A stretch of 64,000 nt of DNA, taken from the NCBI RefSeq assembly GCF_013426205.1, contig NC_089422.1:9451001-9515000 (forward strand), in the 5' to 3' direction. Of the stretch, positions 45,005 to 59,726 are shown one piece after another; the first letter of the stretch is position 1; every line of letters starts with the position of its first letter. The position numbers and the translations under genes are program-made. Under the pieces are notes generated by a model. The model ran no database searches. It saw only the letters and a program-made list of their open reading frames with translations, and was not told where the DNA came from. This DNA is from Metarhizium brunneum (Eukaryota; Ascomycota; Sordariomycetes; Hypocreales; Clavicipitaceae).

Positions 45005-47400
45005 ATGGCTTCCGGTGCCATTACGACGGGCCACGAGGCCCACGATGCCTTGATGGATGGGCACATCGAAAAGAGAGCCTCGGTGGTGGCCGCCTCGGAG
45101 CTGAAGCCGGGCGAAGAAGTCGAGGACGAGGAAATCACCGATCTCTTCTCCAGCTTTCCGCCGCTCAAGGGCATCGAGCACGAGCCGAATCCCCTCACCG
45201 CGCGCGCCGTCCTCGTCGGCATCGTTCTCGGGTCGCTGGTCAACGCTTCCAATGTATATCTAGGTATGTGATGCGACGTGGCCGCGGCGGCGCAAAATCG
45301 ACTCCCGAGCGGCTCCAAGTGTTTTAACCCTGCGCTCCCAGGTCTCAAGACGGGCTTCACCTTCAGCGCCACAATGTTCGGCGCCATCTTCGGCTACGGC
45401 ATCATCACCCTGTTCACAAAGCTTCTCCCGGGCGTCCCCCTGATCGGGATGAAGTTCGGCCCCCAGGAAAACTCCATCATTCAGGCTTCTGCCACCGGCG
45501 CCGGCGGCATGTCGGGCGTCTTTGTCGCCGGTCTGCCCGCCATGTACCGGCTGGGCCTCCTCTCCGAGGACCCCAAGTCCGACTTCCCTCGGATCCTCAC
45601 CATCACCATCATCTGCGCCTTCTTTGGCCTCTTTGCCGCCGTGCCTCTTCGCAAATTCTTCATCATCAACGTGGCGAGAGAGCTCAACCTGGTCTTCCCC
45701 ACTCCCACCGCCACTGCCCTGGCCATTCGATCCATGCACGCGGTGGGGTCGGGCGCAAACGACGCCATGAGGAAGATCAAGGCCCTCGGCTTCTCCTTCC
45801 TCGGCGCGCTGACGCACATTGTCGTGTCGCAGTATGCCAACGGCATTCTTCACGAGTGGCATATATTCACCTGGTTCTATGCCTGGTTCGTTTTGCGGCC
45901 CCCCCTGCCCACCAGACAGACGTCTTGACTCTTATCTAACACGGATGACTGACTGCATGTAGGAGCGGATACACCAACTGGGCCATCAACATCGAGAGCT
46001 GGGGCTGGTACATCCAGTTGACCCCGGCCTTCTTTGGCTCCGGCATTCTCGTCGGCCTCAACGCCGCCCTTTCCTGGTTCCTCGGCACCGTGGCCGCCTG
46101 GGGCCTCATCGGTCCTCTCCTGGTGCACTATGGCGAATGCATTGGCGAGCAGGTCGGCGAGGGCAAGTGGGCGGAACTGACAAACTTCAACAAGCTCAAC
46201 GACATCACCAAGCCCGGATTCGTCCCTTCGCCCCGCTACTGGATGCTGTGGCCCGGCGTCATGGTTCTCCTCGTCTACAGCCTGGTCGAGTTTGTGCTTC
46301 ACATCCGGGTGGTCTGGGACGGGGCCAAGTATGCCTTCAGGTCCATGGCCTCGTCCATCAACGGGGGGCTCAAGTCCAAAGGCAAGAGTATCCCCTTCTT
46401 GGAGAAGCAGGCCGCGAAGCTCGAGGAGGAGTCTAGCCTGCTCGAGGACTTTGCGCCTCCCGAGCAGCAAGTGCCGGGCTGGATCTGGGGCCCCGGCACC
46501 CTTGTCATGGTCGTCGTGTCTTGTCTCGTCTGCCACTTTCAATTCAACATGAACGCCGGGCTGGCCGTCCTCGCCTGCGTGCTCGGAATCCTCTTTGCCT
46601 TTCTCAGCATCTACGGCGGCGCCGTCACCGACACTGCACCCCTGACGGCATCATCCAAGGCCTCGCAGTTGGTCTACGGCGGCATCACAAAGGGCAATTA
46701 CAGTGTTGCTGATGCCCAGCGAATCAACCTGATAGCCGGCAACATCGCGTCTGGCTGTGCAGACGTCTCCAACAGCTTGGTGTCCGACTTTCGGGTTGGG
46801 TTTCTGCTCAAGACGCCCCCCAAGTATCAGTTCTACGCCCAGGCCGTAGGCGCGTTGGTCTCGGTCTTCCTGGCGCCGGGAATCTTTGTCCTCTTCATGT
46901 CCGCGTACCCGTGCGTATGGCGTACTGACCTGCCAAAGGAAGAGGTAATGCGATGTCCCTTCAAGGCACCCTCGGTCGTGGCGTGGCAGGCGGTTGCGCA
47001 GGCCGTCACGGCGCCCGAGATTCCCATTCCTCTTTCGTGCACCATCTTCTCCATTGTGATGGGGGTTGTCGCCGCTCTGCAGGCCGTTGTCAAGAACTTC
47101 TATCTCGTCGGCCCTCGAGAAAAGTACCGGGACTATCTTCCCAACTGGATGGCGGTCGGCGTGGCTTGGGTTCTGGGGGCTGATAGCGGATACGCCAACG
47201 CCATCTTGTTTGGCAGCGTCACGGCGTGGTGGTGGAAGAAGTACTTTGGCAAAAACTTTGACATGTATGCCTTTTCTGTTGCCGCTGGCCTGATAGCTGG
47301 TGAAGGGTTGGGGGGCGTCGTCAACGCTGCCCTGACGCTTGGAGGCGTCGATGGCCTCAAGAAGGGCACTTTTATCGCTCTGCCCGGAGAGGATTGGTGA
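45005..47400 (+). CDS. OPT-family oligopeptide/metal-chelate transporter
   Basis: Three exons (45005-45263, 45342-45885, 45963-47400) encode 746 residues. After an acidic N-terminus the first span begins at [22 protein letters not shown] marks include [19 protein letters not shown], the amphipathic [25 protein letters not shown] region (read across two blocks), [15 protein letters not shown], and later [23 protein letters not shown]. About fourteen spans are visible. The arrangement is closer to the YSL-like branch than to the tetra/pentapeptide branch. Members import peptides, glutathione derivatives or metal-siderophore chelates with protons. A 25-T run lies directly upstream. The exact substrate cannot be told from sequence. 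Confidence 0.92.
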
Positions 47401-49125
<1,725 letters not shown>

Positions 49126-50400
49126 GCGGGGGCCGCATGTGGCGGCGGTTCGTGACGGGATGCCGAGTACCATGATGTACCGCGTAAAACGGAGAGCTCG
49201 CTGACAAAAACATGAGTAAAGATGAAATAAAATGAAATATGAATCAAGAGTAAAAGCTAGACGGCGCCTCGTGCTCTATCCAATTGTTTTGTCGGGCAGC
49301 GTCCATGGCCAAGGAGATGCTAGCACCATCGTGAAGTCGGCGACGCGAGAGTGCCGCTCGGATGGGGCGGAGGTTCATTCCATGTCCAATGTCACGTGAA
49401 GCTATGCATTGCCAGCCTGTTAGTATGGGGAGGGAGGGGTCGCCCCCTCACCTCATCCCAACGCAACATTGAACAAAGTGGGGGCATCATTGGCCCCGCG
49501 AATTGGTGGATAAAGCACTCTGGCGTTCTGAAGCGATTTATACAGGCTAGATATTCGGGATACAGAGTCTGGGAATGTAGACGGAGTATGTGAGCACCTC
49601 TTCCTCTGTTATTCTCCGATTGGCTCCTGATATTTACAATTGAGTCTCTGCAAGGGCTCCGGCCTGGGAGAGTTGCCCGCCCTCACCAAGTACATATGTA
49701 AGTGAGGTCCGGTGGGTCGATGCATTTTGGAGCAGGTGTCTGGTCCATGCTAAGTCGTTGCTGGATACTCAATGCATCTCCCAACAGCCGACCGGGCGCC
49801 ACGGCGGCATCCCCATCTCCAACCGTCGACCCATGTCCGACTTGACGTCCGTCTCGCGCGTCAGCGCCAGCGGCATGTTGGTGCGCCTTGCCATCTTTCG
49901 GTGCAACCTAGAGGCGAGCCACCAGATCTTTTTTTTTTGTGTCCATGTCGCTCGCTTACACTGAAACACACTGTCTTATTCAAGCTTTCGCTTCTGTGGT
50001 GACATCTTGGTGGCTGCTGTCGCCGAAACGAAAACGCCATGCCAGCCAAACGCCCAGATATCAACGGTGCTACCCTACACACCCTGACATGATTGGGTTT
50101 GGCTACCACCAGTGAGGCCAGCCCGAGTGATGAATACACGGGCGATTTGGTTCATGTCCGAATTCAATTTCGATTCATCTTCCAATCAAGGGGATAAAGT
50201 TTCCCAAGTTCACACCTCGGAAGCACGCACATCCGCGCAGTGGCTGTCGTTATTTAAAGGAAGAAGACATCCGCCATGCTTCAATTGGCTGTGGGAGCTG
50301 CCGCCAGTATCCCATCCATGTCTCCCGAGCCTGGTGAGGGAAATAGAAATAAGAGGGAAAACACTATATACTCTACAAAATACATACACATTACGGTACA
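49126..50400. other. Gene-free stretch
   Basis: About 1.3 kb between two SDR genes. It has AACATTGAA at 49465, ACGGAGTA at 49581 and the palindrome TACATATGTA at 49691. No coding family is seen. Confidence 0.5.
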
Positions 50401-51286
50401 ATGTCAACAGATCACCCCGTCTGGTTCATCGCCGCCGCATCAAGCGGCTTCGGCCACGAGATTGCTCTCGCAGCCCTAAAACGTGGACACACCGTGGTCG
50501 CCACGGCTCGGAGACGAGCGCGTCCAGGACCTGGCGGAAGCAGGTGCACACGTCCTGGCCCTCGACGTCACGTCTCCCCCTTCGACCATTGAGTCGGTTG
50601 CTGCGAAAGTGTTTGAGAAGCACGGACGCGTCGACTACCTCGTGATTGCGGCGGGCTTTATTCTCGAGGGCGCGGTCGAGGAGGTTTCGCGGCAGTAAGT
50701 CTACGACTCTTTCAACACCAACGTGTTTGGCGCCGTGAGCACGATTGCAGCCTTCCTGCCGCGCTTGCGAGCGCAGCCGGTAGCCCCCGACGGCGTGCGG
50801 TCTACCATTGTCACGTTTGGGAGCCTGGCCAGCTGGAGAGGCGGCGCCGGCTTCTCAATCTATGCCATGACCAAGGCCTGCGCGTCGTCGCTGGCGGAAT
50901 CGCTTCGGGATGAACTGGCTCCTTTCCAGATTCGCGCTGCAACGGTCGAGCCCGGCTATTTTCGGACGTCTTTTCTCAACGCCGGCGTCATGGTCAACGC
51001 GCAAAATCGCATAGAGGTGTACAGCGACGAGGCGACACCCACGGGGCAACTGAGGAAGAAGTTGCTTGCCGTTGATGACAACCAGCCTGGCGACGTCGTC
51101 AAAGGGTGCAAGGCTCTTGTAGATGTGCTGACTGGAACTGGGCTAGCCCACGGCAAGGACCTCCCGGTGAGGGTGGTGTTGGGGCCGGATTGTGAACGAG
51201 TCATTCGGGACAAATGCTCACAGAGGCTTGGGATATTAGATGAATGGACAGATGCCATCAGAAGCACCGATCATGACCCGTCATAG
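50401..51286 (+). pseudogene. Short-chain dehydrogenase/reductase pseudogene
   Basis: The sequence reads as one SDR of about 295 residues but is broken twice. The first frame (from ATG 50401) gives the cofactor-binding start VWFIAAASSGFGHEIALAAL and VVATAR. Near 50509-50513 the frame shifts by one base and continues as RVQDLAEAGAHVLALDVTSP. At 50696-50698 an in-frame TAA sits where relatives usually have Glu, just before YDSFNTNVFGAVS with the conserved Asn. The rest is intact: Ser in TFGSLASWRG, the YxxxK pair in SIYAMTKACAS and VEPGYFRTSF. Everything else is well kept, so the damage is recent or a sequence error. It resembles the classical SDRs of the oxidoreductase group that act on small carbonyls. 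Confidence 0.8.
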
Positions 51287-53503
51287 AAGATGGTGATGGG
51301 GTTCTTGATGAGTATGCCCAAGTAAGAAAGAGGGTTAAGCGTCTAGGAGTCGCAAGGTACAAGCGCAACCACGTCGTGGGATTAAACGATGATGAGCTCT
51401 CCGCTTAACAGGATGCACTATTAACATTGTATCCACTATTTTGGACATGACAGCTATCATTCATTCATAGCTCCAAGAAAATTGCATACAGTTTAATATC
51501 CGGGAGGATTGGTGCTGAAGCCGAGCTGTGGCGGTGACGCGGTTTATAGCAACATGGCCCTTTGTATCAATTATTCCCTTGACCTTTAGGTCGAAAGATA
51601 CATCACGACTGGAAACCCACGGCTCGGTAGCAAAACCACGGTTAGACATTACGACATGTTATATATTACTCCGTACAGTGTAATAGTATGCTGCAAGGAG
51701 TGATGGAGGCGTCTGGTGTCTCTTGTCCCGAGAGGAACCGGATAATAGAGCTTGGCTAAAAGCATGGCGCGCCCCTGGATAAGAATCCACATGCACCTTG
51801 TCGCAGCCTGCCAATCCAGATCTCTGCTCTTTCAATGTTGGGAAAGCCGTCCAAGCGCAATAGAGTTTGGCTAACGGCAGCCCCGTACCGTGGGTACTGG
51901 CACTGGGAGCATCTCCTCGAAACAGTGCATGTGGGTTTATTATCAATTGGCATATGCGTCGTATCGGACGTAGTACGGAGTATTGGCTTGACAAGACGAT
52001 GCTGGATATTGGATCTTGTGTTGTACAACATGGCGAGTGACTCGGCCTACAGAAGTAGTAGTTGCACAGCAGCCAGACATGTGCACGACGGGAGTTGACC
52101 TGGGCAGCTTGTGCCGGCGTGTTGGCAAACTGACACGTCATTTTGATTCTTGTCAAGACTCAAGACAGTACATGCACAAGTACTAGATTGGGTTCTGGCC
52201 CACCAAGACTGTCCGCATCGTCGTTTGGGGCTGCTTTATCGCCAACGGCTCACCAAGACCAGACCCTACTTGGTAAGTAAACGGCAGGACACGTTGTGGC
52301 CCATGTACGGCGCCTACGCCGTGCGTATGTATGTACATAATTAATCAACATTAAATGCACCCGTAAACGTGGCCGTGAGCCACCAGAGCTATGACCTATC
52401 GACAACTTGGGGGACCTGTTGCACGTTGACAGATCTGCGTGCCACCAACCCGACATGTGGGCCGTCAAGGGATGCGAGGCTAGACAAGACTTGACGGTCC
52501 CAGCCAGTTGGGGCGGAACTTCTGGCTGCATGCCATTGCAGGGCTTTGTATACGGGCAAGACGTTGCTAGTTGAGGCGTTGCGTGTGTCCAGTCTGGTCC
52601 CGTGTAGGACGACGGAAGAGTGTCAGGTCCTCGACTCTTGCTTGCCTGCCAGCCGGGGCGTCTCTTGGTCCCCTTTTGCATGCCATCGATTGACGTATTT
52701 GGTTCGTCATGCGCGCTGCGAGCATAATGCATGCCGGGCTCGCAGTGTCTTGCAGCGGTCGCTCAACATTGACGTCCCCGAGCCGTGGATCGCCATCTGC
52801 CTCGGACCACGGAGGCGTCTGTGAGTGGTGACGATTCAGTCGGGACCCCAGCACCCAGTTTGTCTCGACTTGATTGGCGGCGCATCGACAGGGACCCGAG
52901 GATGAGATGGGCATAGCGTGCGAGTGTGGTCTGAGACTCTCTCTCAACTCTCCACACAACGTCGAGCCAGCCACCACCACCCGACGGCCATGTCTGCCCC
53001 TGTCTATGTACTATGTACTACTACGGAGTACTGCACACATAATGGGCTGTATTTTCTTGGCTCAGCAAAAAGCAAATCCAGCCTGCTTGCTACTACGTAT
53101 CTTGTGGCGCTCCCATTTCTTAGCGCAAGATGCGGGAAAAACGGCGCCTCCGCCTTCAAACCGTGGCAGTGCGCCAACGTTGAATCTCGGAGGCCCCTGT
53201 TCGGTTGACGCAAATCTTCTCATCTGGTTGGACAAGGGCCCGGGGCTTGCTTGCCTTGCCGGGGATCGCTGGGAGACATTGCAATTTGGTGGTTTTGCGT
53301 TCTTGATCCGGTGTCATGGTCGATCGATTCCATGTCGATTCTCAGCCGTTTCCTGCCCCACGCTCCGACAGACTCCTTGTAACCGTCTTTTTGCTTCTAG
53401 CTTCTCCCGTTGTCTTTCCATCTCCCTCATCTTCCTCCCCGAGCGACCCTTATTCACCTCTCTCTTCATGGTAGAATAACGATGCTGCGCGGTTTGCCTC
53501 ATA
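51287..53503. other. Gene-free stretch with TACGGAGTA copies
   Basis: About 2.2 kb before the CSC1 gene. It holds three copies of TACGGAGTA or complement (51667, 51974, 53023) and one TTCAATGTT (51831). The last 150 bases are a pyrimidine-rich leader region. No coding family is seen. Confidence 0.5.
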
Positions 53504-56500
53504 ATGGCCCTTGACTCCGCACCTCACCCGACGGACGCCGCCATATCGCACCTATGGCACTTCATCGAGACCCGAGGCCTGGATCTGGACGTGGTACGTT
53601 GTGTTTGCCGCTGTGGACGGTGTTGCGTACTGCGAGTGTGATTCCTCGTGTATATCACGTCTCGATATTACACCAATGTGCAAGACACAGACCTGCACTT
53701 CCGCGGGAGGGATTGAGCACGGCTACATCGTCGACCTGCACACCAAAACTAACTCTTGGTCTTAGGGCAGTTCCCAAGATCCAAGGCAAGGGTCTGCGCG
53801 CAACGACTCTTCAGGCGGCGGAACTCTTAGCCAGACGGCAGGTAGCAAAGGATCGTCACTCGGCAAGTTGGGGACAACATTCATTCCTGTATCCGTCTTC
53901 ACGGCCGTGTGTCTCGTCATATTCATCCTTCTGCGCCGGTTCTGCAAACGTGTGTATGCACCGAGGACCATCCCAGAGCTGAGAAGCCCCGAGTAAGATT
54001 CCTATGCTATGCGACGCGCACTCTTGAATGCTGGGGCGGGCCATGCTCATGTACCGACGTCTTGAGCATCGTACTAACCACCGCGTGCAGTGTGCCCAGC
54101 CCGCCTTTACCTGGAGGATGGCTGAACTGGATTGTTCCCTTTTTCAAGACACCCGACACCATCGTTTTGAACCATGGCTCCCTCGACGGCTTCTTCTTCC
54201 TACGATTCTTAAAGGTCCTCCGCAATATTTGTCTTGCTGGCTGCCTCATCACGTTTCCCGTGCTATTTCCCATCCATGCCACAGGGGGCAGTGGACTCAC
54301 CCAGTTGGAAATGTTGACCATAGGCAATGTCAAGGATCCTCAAAAGCTACTTGCCCACGTCTTCGTGGCGTGGGCCTTCTTTGGTATGACGCCTGAATTC
54401 TCTTCAGCTTGTTTTTCCCGAGCCTCGTTGCGGGTGTCTTGCGACCAGACTGATGCTAATCCTGCCGTTTTTTAAATAAAAAGGGTTCGTGCTTTACATG
54501 ATTGTACGAGAGTGCATCTACTACGTCAACCTCCGTCAGGCGTACCTGTCGTCGCCGTACTATGCAGACCGAATCTCCTCCCGCACGATTCTACTTACAT
54601 GTGTCCCAAAGGAATACCTGGACGAGCGTCGTCTCCGGAAGCTGTATGGGGACTCGGTGCGGCGTGTGTTTATTCCGCGAACATCCAAAGCCCTCGTCAA
54701 GATGGTAAAAGAGCGAGAACAAACGGCCGAGCGGCTGGAAAAGGCTGAGATTGCACTGATCCGAATCGCGAACCTGGCTCGACAAAAGCAACTGGCCAAG
54801 GATTCGAAGCTTGCGGAACCTTCCACCGCCGCAGCGTCCATCACTGAATCGACGGGCTCGAAACAAGACTTGGTCGTGGTCCCGAGTGATAGCACTGCTA
54901 ATGATACTTGCAGAGGTGATCTGGATGAGGCGGAATCGCCAGGGTCAATAATTCGCCTGGAATCTCTACGACGCAACCCCGATAAAGACAACGACGACAC
55001 CAGCCAGCATGAAGGCATCAAATTGAATAGCATCATGGCGGACGAGAATGAAAAATTGGACCAAGATGACGGCGAGTATGAGCACCCATACGGTCTATCG
55101 ATGGATCTCCCGGATGTTAGAGGATCTGTTGCCGCCCAATGGATTCCGGTACAACGACGACCATACCATCGGCCAATTGGCAACTTTGGCCGCCGCGTCG
55201 ATACGATACGATGGACACGCACACGACTGCGAGATCTCAATCTGCAAATTTTCAAGATGCGCCGACAAGTCCGACGAGGCGATGGCATCACGTTGCCGTC
55301 GGTTTTTATCGAATTTTATACGCAGGAAGCCGCCCAAGCGGCGCATCAAGTACTGACACACCACCGACCGTTGCAAATGTCGTCGCGCCTGCTCGGCATT
55401 CGGCCAGACGAAATCATTTGGTCCTGCCTACGAATGCCGTGGTGGGAACTCATCATCCGACGCTTTGGCGTCTTGACCTTGGTCACGGCGGCAATCATCT
55501 TTTGGGCCGTTCCATCCGCTTTTATTGGCACAATTAGCAACATCGAGGGTCTAACGCAGAAGCTCACGTTTCTCAGCTTTCTAAACAAGCTACCTAGTGT
55601 GATTTTAAACTTTATCCAAAGTTTTATGCCAGCAGTGGTCTTGTCTCTGTGGATGGCGGCAGTGCCCTGGATGCTTCGATGTAAGTACTCTCTCCATCTC
55701 GATGACCGTCAGGCTTTCTGGAGGATCTGACATTTCGTCCCAGTCTGCGGTGCCCAGTCTGGTATTCCGACGATAACACGAGTCGAATTATTCGTGCAAA
55801 ATGTGTATTTTGCCTTTCAGGTCGTTCAGGTCTTCCTCATCACCACCCTCACTTCGGCAGCGTCGTCGGCTCTTGGAAAGATTTTGTCGAACCCTCTGGG
55901 TGCAAAAGATCTCCTCGCCGAGAATATTCCCAAGGCATCCAACTTTTACCTGTCCTACATCATGATTCAGTGCCTAATGAGTGGAGGAATGCGCCTTATC
56001 CAAGTTTTTGGATTAATTCGGCATTACATCGTCAGCCGTGTGAGCGCGGTACCTCGTACGAGGTACAAGCGCTGGTGTAAGCTCGACTCTCCATATTGGG
56101 GTGGCGTGTATCCCATCTATACCAATATGGGCGTGATTGGTACGTTTATTTCCATGATGCGGTCGCAAATCCTCACGCAAATACATGCATACTGACGTTT
56201 GCGTTTTAGCCCTCAGCTACTCCTGCATTGCCCCCCTCGTCCTTCTCTTTGCCGCCGGGGGGTTGTTTGCAACCCAAGTGGTTTGGAAGTACAACCTCAT
56301 CTATGTACTAGACTCTGACATGGACACCAAGGGGTTGTTTTATCCTCGGGCTCTCATTCACCTGACCATTGGTCTCTATCTGGCCGAAATTTGTCTTATA
56401 GGCCTGTTCGCGTTGAAAGGTGCTTTTGCGCCTTTGGCATTAATGGTCTTGTTCTTCATTTTTACAGGCCTCGTGCATTTCTCCCTCAGCGACGCAATTG

Positions 56501-57240
56501 CACCCCTTTTACTCAATTTGCCGCAAACATTGCCTCTCGAAGGTGAAATCCAAGAAGAAGAAAAGGCAAAGGCTTTGCGGGAGAAGGAACTCGCCACGGC
56601 GAGGTTGGAGGGGGAAGACGGAGCGACGGGAGCGGCAAACGACTACTATGACTCCGAACAAGTCTTTGGCGACGAGGAACAGCTGGAACAGTCAGACACC
56701 GAGGAAGAGGAAGAAGAGGAGGATTCTGGAGACGAACACGGGCCCATTACGGGAACCAGAGCCGTGGAAGGTGCAGCTAGCATTGGGTCTACGTTGAAAG
56801 AATGGGCCAAGGCTACAACCACGGCAAAAGTCAACAAGGAGATCAACAGCCCAGGCGTACAGGAGTTTCTAGCCAAGATTCAATTCTGGAAACATGACAA
56901 GCACGCGAATGGCGAACCACCAGGCTTCCTGGCACGATGGCTTCATCCAGAAGAGTATGAGGATTTTGTTGCTTTGCGAAATACCATACCTGGGGATCAA
57001 CTCCGTCATGTTGAGTACCCATCCGAGTTTAGGAAGCGATGCTACCTTCCGCCAGAGATGTGGGCGCCAAAACCTACTTTATGGGTACCTCGAGATGAGG
57101 CCAGAGTCAGCAGACAAGAGGTTGCCCATACCAAGAAATACACGCCCATCTCGGACAAGGGCGCAGAGTTGGATGAGAAGGGTGGAGTGGTAGTCTATTT
57201 CGACAAAGCACCGATAAAGAAAGAGCGGATGCTTCTGTAA
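53504..57240 (+). CDS. CSC1/OSCA-type calcium-permeable channel (DUF221)
   Basis: Six exons (53504-53593, 53766-53992, 54091-54383, 54484-55680, 55744-56139, 56210-57240) encode 1077 residues. Domain order fits the fungal Rsn1/CSC1 family: an N-terminal span (FIPVSVFTAVCLVIFILLRR) and RSN1-type helices to about residue 240, a long cytosolic domain (about 245-560) with ILLTCVPKEYLDERRL and a Ser/Asp-rich insert, a block of about seven spans (about 560-830, beginning WWELIIRRFG), then an acidic, Glu-rich stretch and a C-terminal cytosolic domain with GEPPGFLARWLHPEEYEDF. Relatives are osmosensitive cation channels. The first intron is long for this locus (172 nt), and intron 3 ends in an AAAAG acceptor; both keep the frame. 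Confidence 0.92.
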
Positions 57241-57551
57241 CATAGGATTGGGTTTAGCATGGCGAACTGTTTGCATTTCGTAGGACTACCAGACTTGCTC
57301 AAGGGACAAGCATAGCCCAAGCACGATAATGAAATGAACAATGATATGTGAGACGTCAATATCGTTAATGCTACCGTAGCCAGTCTGTTTCGGTAAACAA
57401 TGGTACATGAAATCCGACGGTATTTTGGCACTTGCAAACTTGCAATTTTATACCTCAGTTCCATAACAACCACCGTCTTGGATGTTCCCGATGTTGCCTC
57501 CCTTCCACATTGCCCGTCTCTCTATTCGGCGTTACGCAAAACGTCAAGTCG
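57241..57551. other. Convergent 3' region
   Basis: About 310 bp between the 3' ends of the channel gene and the alcohol dehydrogenase gene. Only 3' UTR sequence is expected. Confidence 0.5.
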
Positions 57552-58574
57552 CTACTGCATAACGAGGACATTCCGGAATCGAGGCTTGCCTGCTACCAGG
57601 CTGTCCACAGCCTTCTGAACATCGGCAAAGGGATATTTCTCAATCATGCATTTGACATCATGAGTTTTGGCGAAACGAATAGCCTCCTCGCTGTCCAAGG
57701 CATGACCTGAAGGCCACCCACACACACTCAAGCCGCCGAGCACCATGGCAACCGTATCAAATTGAACACCGCCCGTCGGGGCGAGACAAAGAAGCTTGCC
57801 TCCGGGAGCCAGGCCGCCCACCAGTTTCCCAACGACTTCGGGATTGGGGGCCGTTTGAACAATAATGGCAGCGCCACCGAGCTTTTTGAGCTCAGCGGGA
57901 CCATCAGACTTGCTCGTGTTGATGTAATGGTGAGCACCCAGCTGTTTGGCAAAAGCAGCCTTGTCGTCCCCAGACGAGAGGACGGCAACCTCGTAGCCCA
58001 TCTTATGGGCATATTGCACACCAAGATGGCCCAAGCCTCCAAGTCCCTGAACAGCGACCAGCGCGCCCTGCTCGACGTGCATTTTTCGAATACCATTAAA
58101 CACGGTGACACCGGCACACAGCAACGGAGCAACCTCTGCCGGGTCCGAGTCCTTGGGGATGCGAACAACAGCCTCCTGGCGGAGGAGGACATATTCGGCA
58201 AAGCCGCCATCCTTGGAGACTCCGTTGACAAGCTCATTGTCGCACATTTGGAATTGGCTACGCTGGCACTGTCGACATTGGCCATCGTGGCCGCCGTGCC
58301 AGGGACCGCCGACGCGCTGCCCTTTGGAAATATGGCTCACGCCCGGGCCGAGCTCGACGACATCGCCCACAATCTCGTGCCCTGGCGTTCGGGGGAACAC
58401 GTCTCCCATGTGGCCCCCGGCCACGGCAACGTCGGAAAAGCACACGCCGCACGCGAGGACTTTGACGAGAACTTGGCCGGGCCCGGGGTGCTGGAGCTCT
58501 ACATCTTGCAGCTTGAAGGGACCGTTGGCCTCTGTGATGACGACGGCCTTGAAAGTCTTGGGAAGTGAAGCCAT
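57552..58574 (-). CDS. Zinc-dependent alcohol dehydrogenase (MDR)
   Basis: An intronless frame of 340 residues. The catalytic zinc site is present as CGVCFSDVAV and GHEIVGDVVELG. The structural zinc lobe reads GGHDGQCRQCQRSQFQMCDN, with three of the four usual Cys and Asp at the first position. The cofactor site is GLGGLGHLGVQYA in the Rossmann fold. The length fits tetrameric ADH1-type or propanol-preferring enzymes that oxidise primary alcohols to aldehydes with NAD. It lies upstream, on the same strand, of nothing but a promoter that carries a 13-bp GTCAA repeat at 59000, also found before the Zn2Cys6 gene. An aldehyde dehydrogenase follows 1.15 kb away on the same strand. Confidence 0.9.
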   Translation of the reverse strand: MASLPKTFKAVVITEANGPFKLQDVELQHPGPGQVLVKVLACGVCFSDVAVAGGHMGDVFPRTPGHEIVGDVVELGPGVSHISKGQRVGGPWHGGHDGQCRQCQRSQFQMCDNELVNGVSKDGGFAEYVLLRQEAVVRIPKDSDPAEVAPLLCAGVTVFNGIRKMHVEQGALVAVQGLGGLGHLGVQYAHKMGYEVAVLSSGDDKAAFAKQLGAHHYINTSKSDGPAELKKLGGAAIIVQTAPNPEVVGKLVGGLAPGGKLLCLAPTGGVQFDTVAMVLGGLSVCGWPSGHALDSEEAIRFAKTHDVKCMIEKYPFADVQKAVDSLVAGKPRFRNVLVMQ

Positions 58575-59726
58575 CGGTGCAAAGGACGTCTAGGGGGCGC
58601 GGTTTTGACAAGAGCACAGCAAGTTACTAGTTGAAAGCCAGCCCAAGGGAAGAGCGTTTCGAGCCGCAAGATGCGCGACGGTGTGCCGGCAATCCGTGTC
58701 CCTTTAAAGCATCATCTTTCCAACGGAAGCCCGCTGCGTCATTGAACGCGCACTACACAGCTCTTGACAGACAAGATGCAGCTAGCGCACACCTCTTTCG
58801 CAATTGGGATTAAGCTGGAACAAATAGTGTTTTGGGGCCAGCGATCGATGGGCTCCGGACGATCCGCAGCAGCAGAGTTATCCTTTTAGGCTTTATTAGC
58901 ACGACTATTTCCTCTGGGGTCGGTCCAATGGATGAGTCCCACCACCAGACTGCCCTGCTTGGTCGGGGCCAGACCATTGATGGGCTTTGATGACATCATG
59001 TCAAGTCAAGTCTGGTCGTCTGTAACGCCGAAGGCTATGTGGCAACTTGCAGCGAGGAAGCAGAGTATCCTATAGCTTCACACCGAGATGTAACCGAATA
59101 CTACTGCGGCATTTGGACAGGCGGCGAGACTATTGACATGTACCCAATTCCTAGTTGGGTTGCGTGGTGCGTGTAATAGTTGCAGTATTTCCCTTGGCGT
59201 CTGTGAGGCACTTTGCATACAATTAAAGCATACCTGCTACCGAAAGTGGAGGATACCATCGATTATTTGGTGTCTGCCAGCAGTAGCCACGACGCACCTC
59301 GGCCGTTTTGACGCATTGCATGTGATGTAATTGGCAACTTGGAGCACTTGTCTCCCTGCTCTAGCAAGGACACCATCAAACCTGCTGCAATTGAGCCTGG
59401 CCCTTGGTAGTGAATCCGAGGACATAGCTGGCAAGCTGTCTAGGGGGTAAGGCTGTCGTCGAGAGGGACTTTTTTTGTCCAAGTCGGCATGCAAAGCCTA
59501 CAGGGTATGAGGAGTCTGGGAGAGTTTGTAAAATACCCATGAGACACAGGATATAAATGAATGACATCTTGTAATAGGTTAGAACAATTCATATCACAAT
59601 ATTCGAGTGTAGACATGTCCGCGAAATATTCTATACAGCTTCAATGTTATATTGCAATACATCTTTAGAGTGGAAGAGAAAACTTTGAAGCCGACTGTTA
59701 CCGTCTGTTTCTCACACACGTCCATT
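58575..59726. other. ADH promoter and ALDH 3' region
   Basis: About 1.15 kb between two minus-strand genes. It carries the 13-mer described at 59000-59012 and one TTCAATGTT at 59640 close to the ALDH 3' end. Confidence 0.5.
59000..59012 (-). promoter_or_regulatory. GACTTGACTTGAC word in ADH promoter
   Basis: On the ADH coding strand this is two tandem CTTGA units, about 425 bp before the ADH start. The same 13 bases occur at 62264-62276 before the Zn2Cys6 gene. Zn2Cys6 factors often bind repeated short half-sites, so shared control is possible but unproven. Confidence 0.35.

Noticed and set aside
50695..50751. Possible intron (GTAAGT to GCAG) that would remove the TAA in the SDR
   Set aside because: It would also remove the conserved FNTNVFG segment needed in every SDR and would not keep the frame of the rest.
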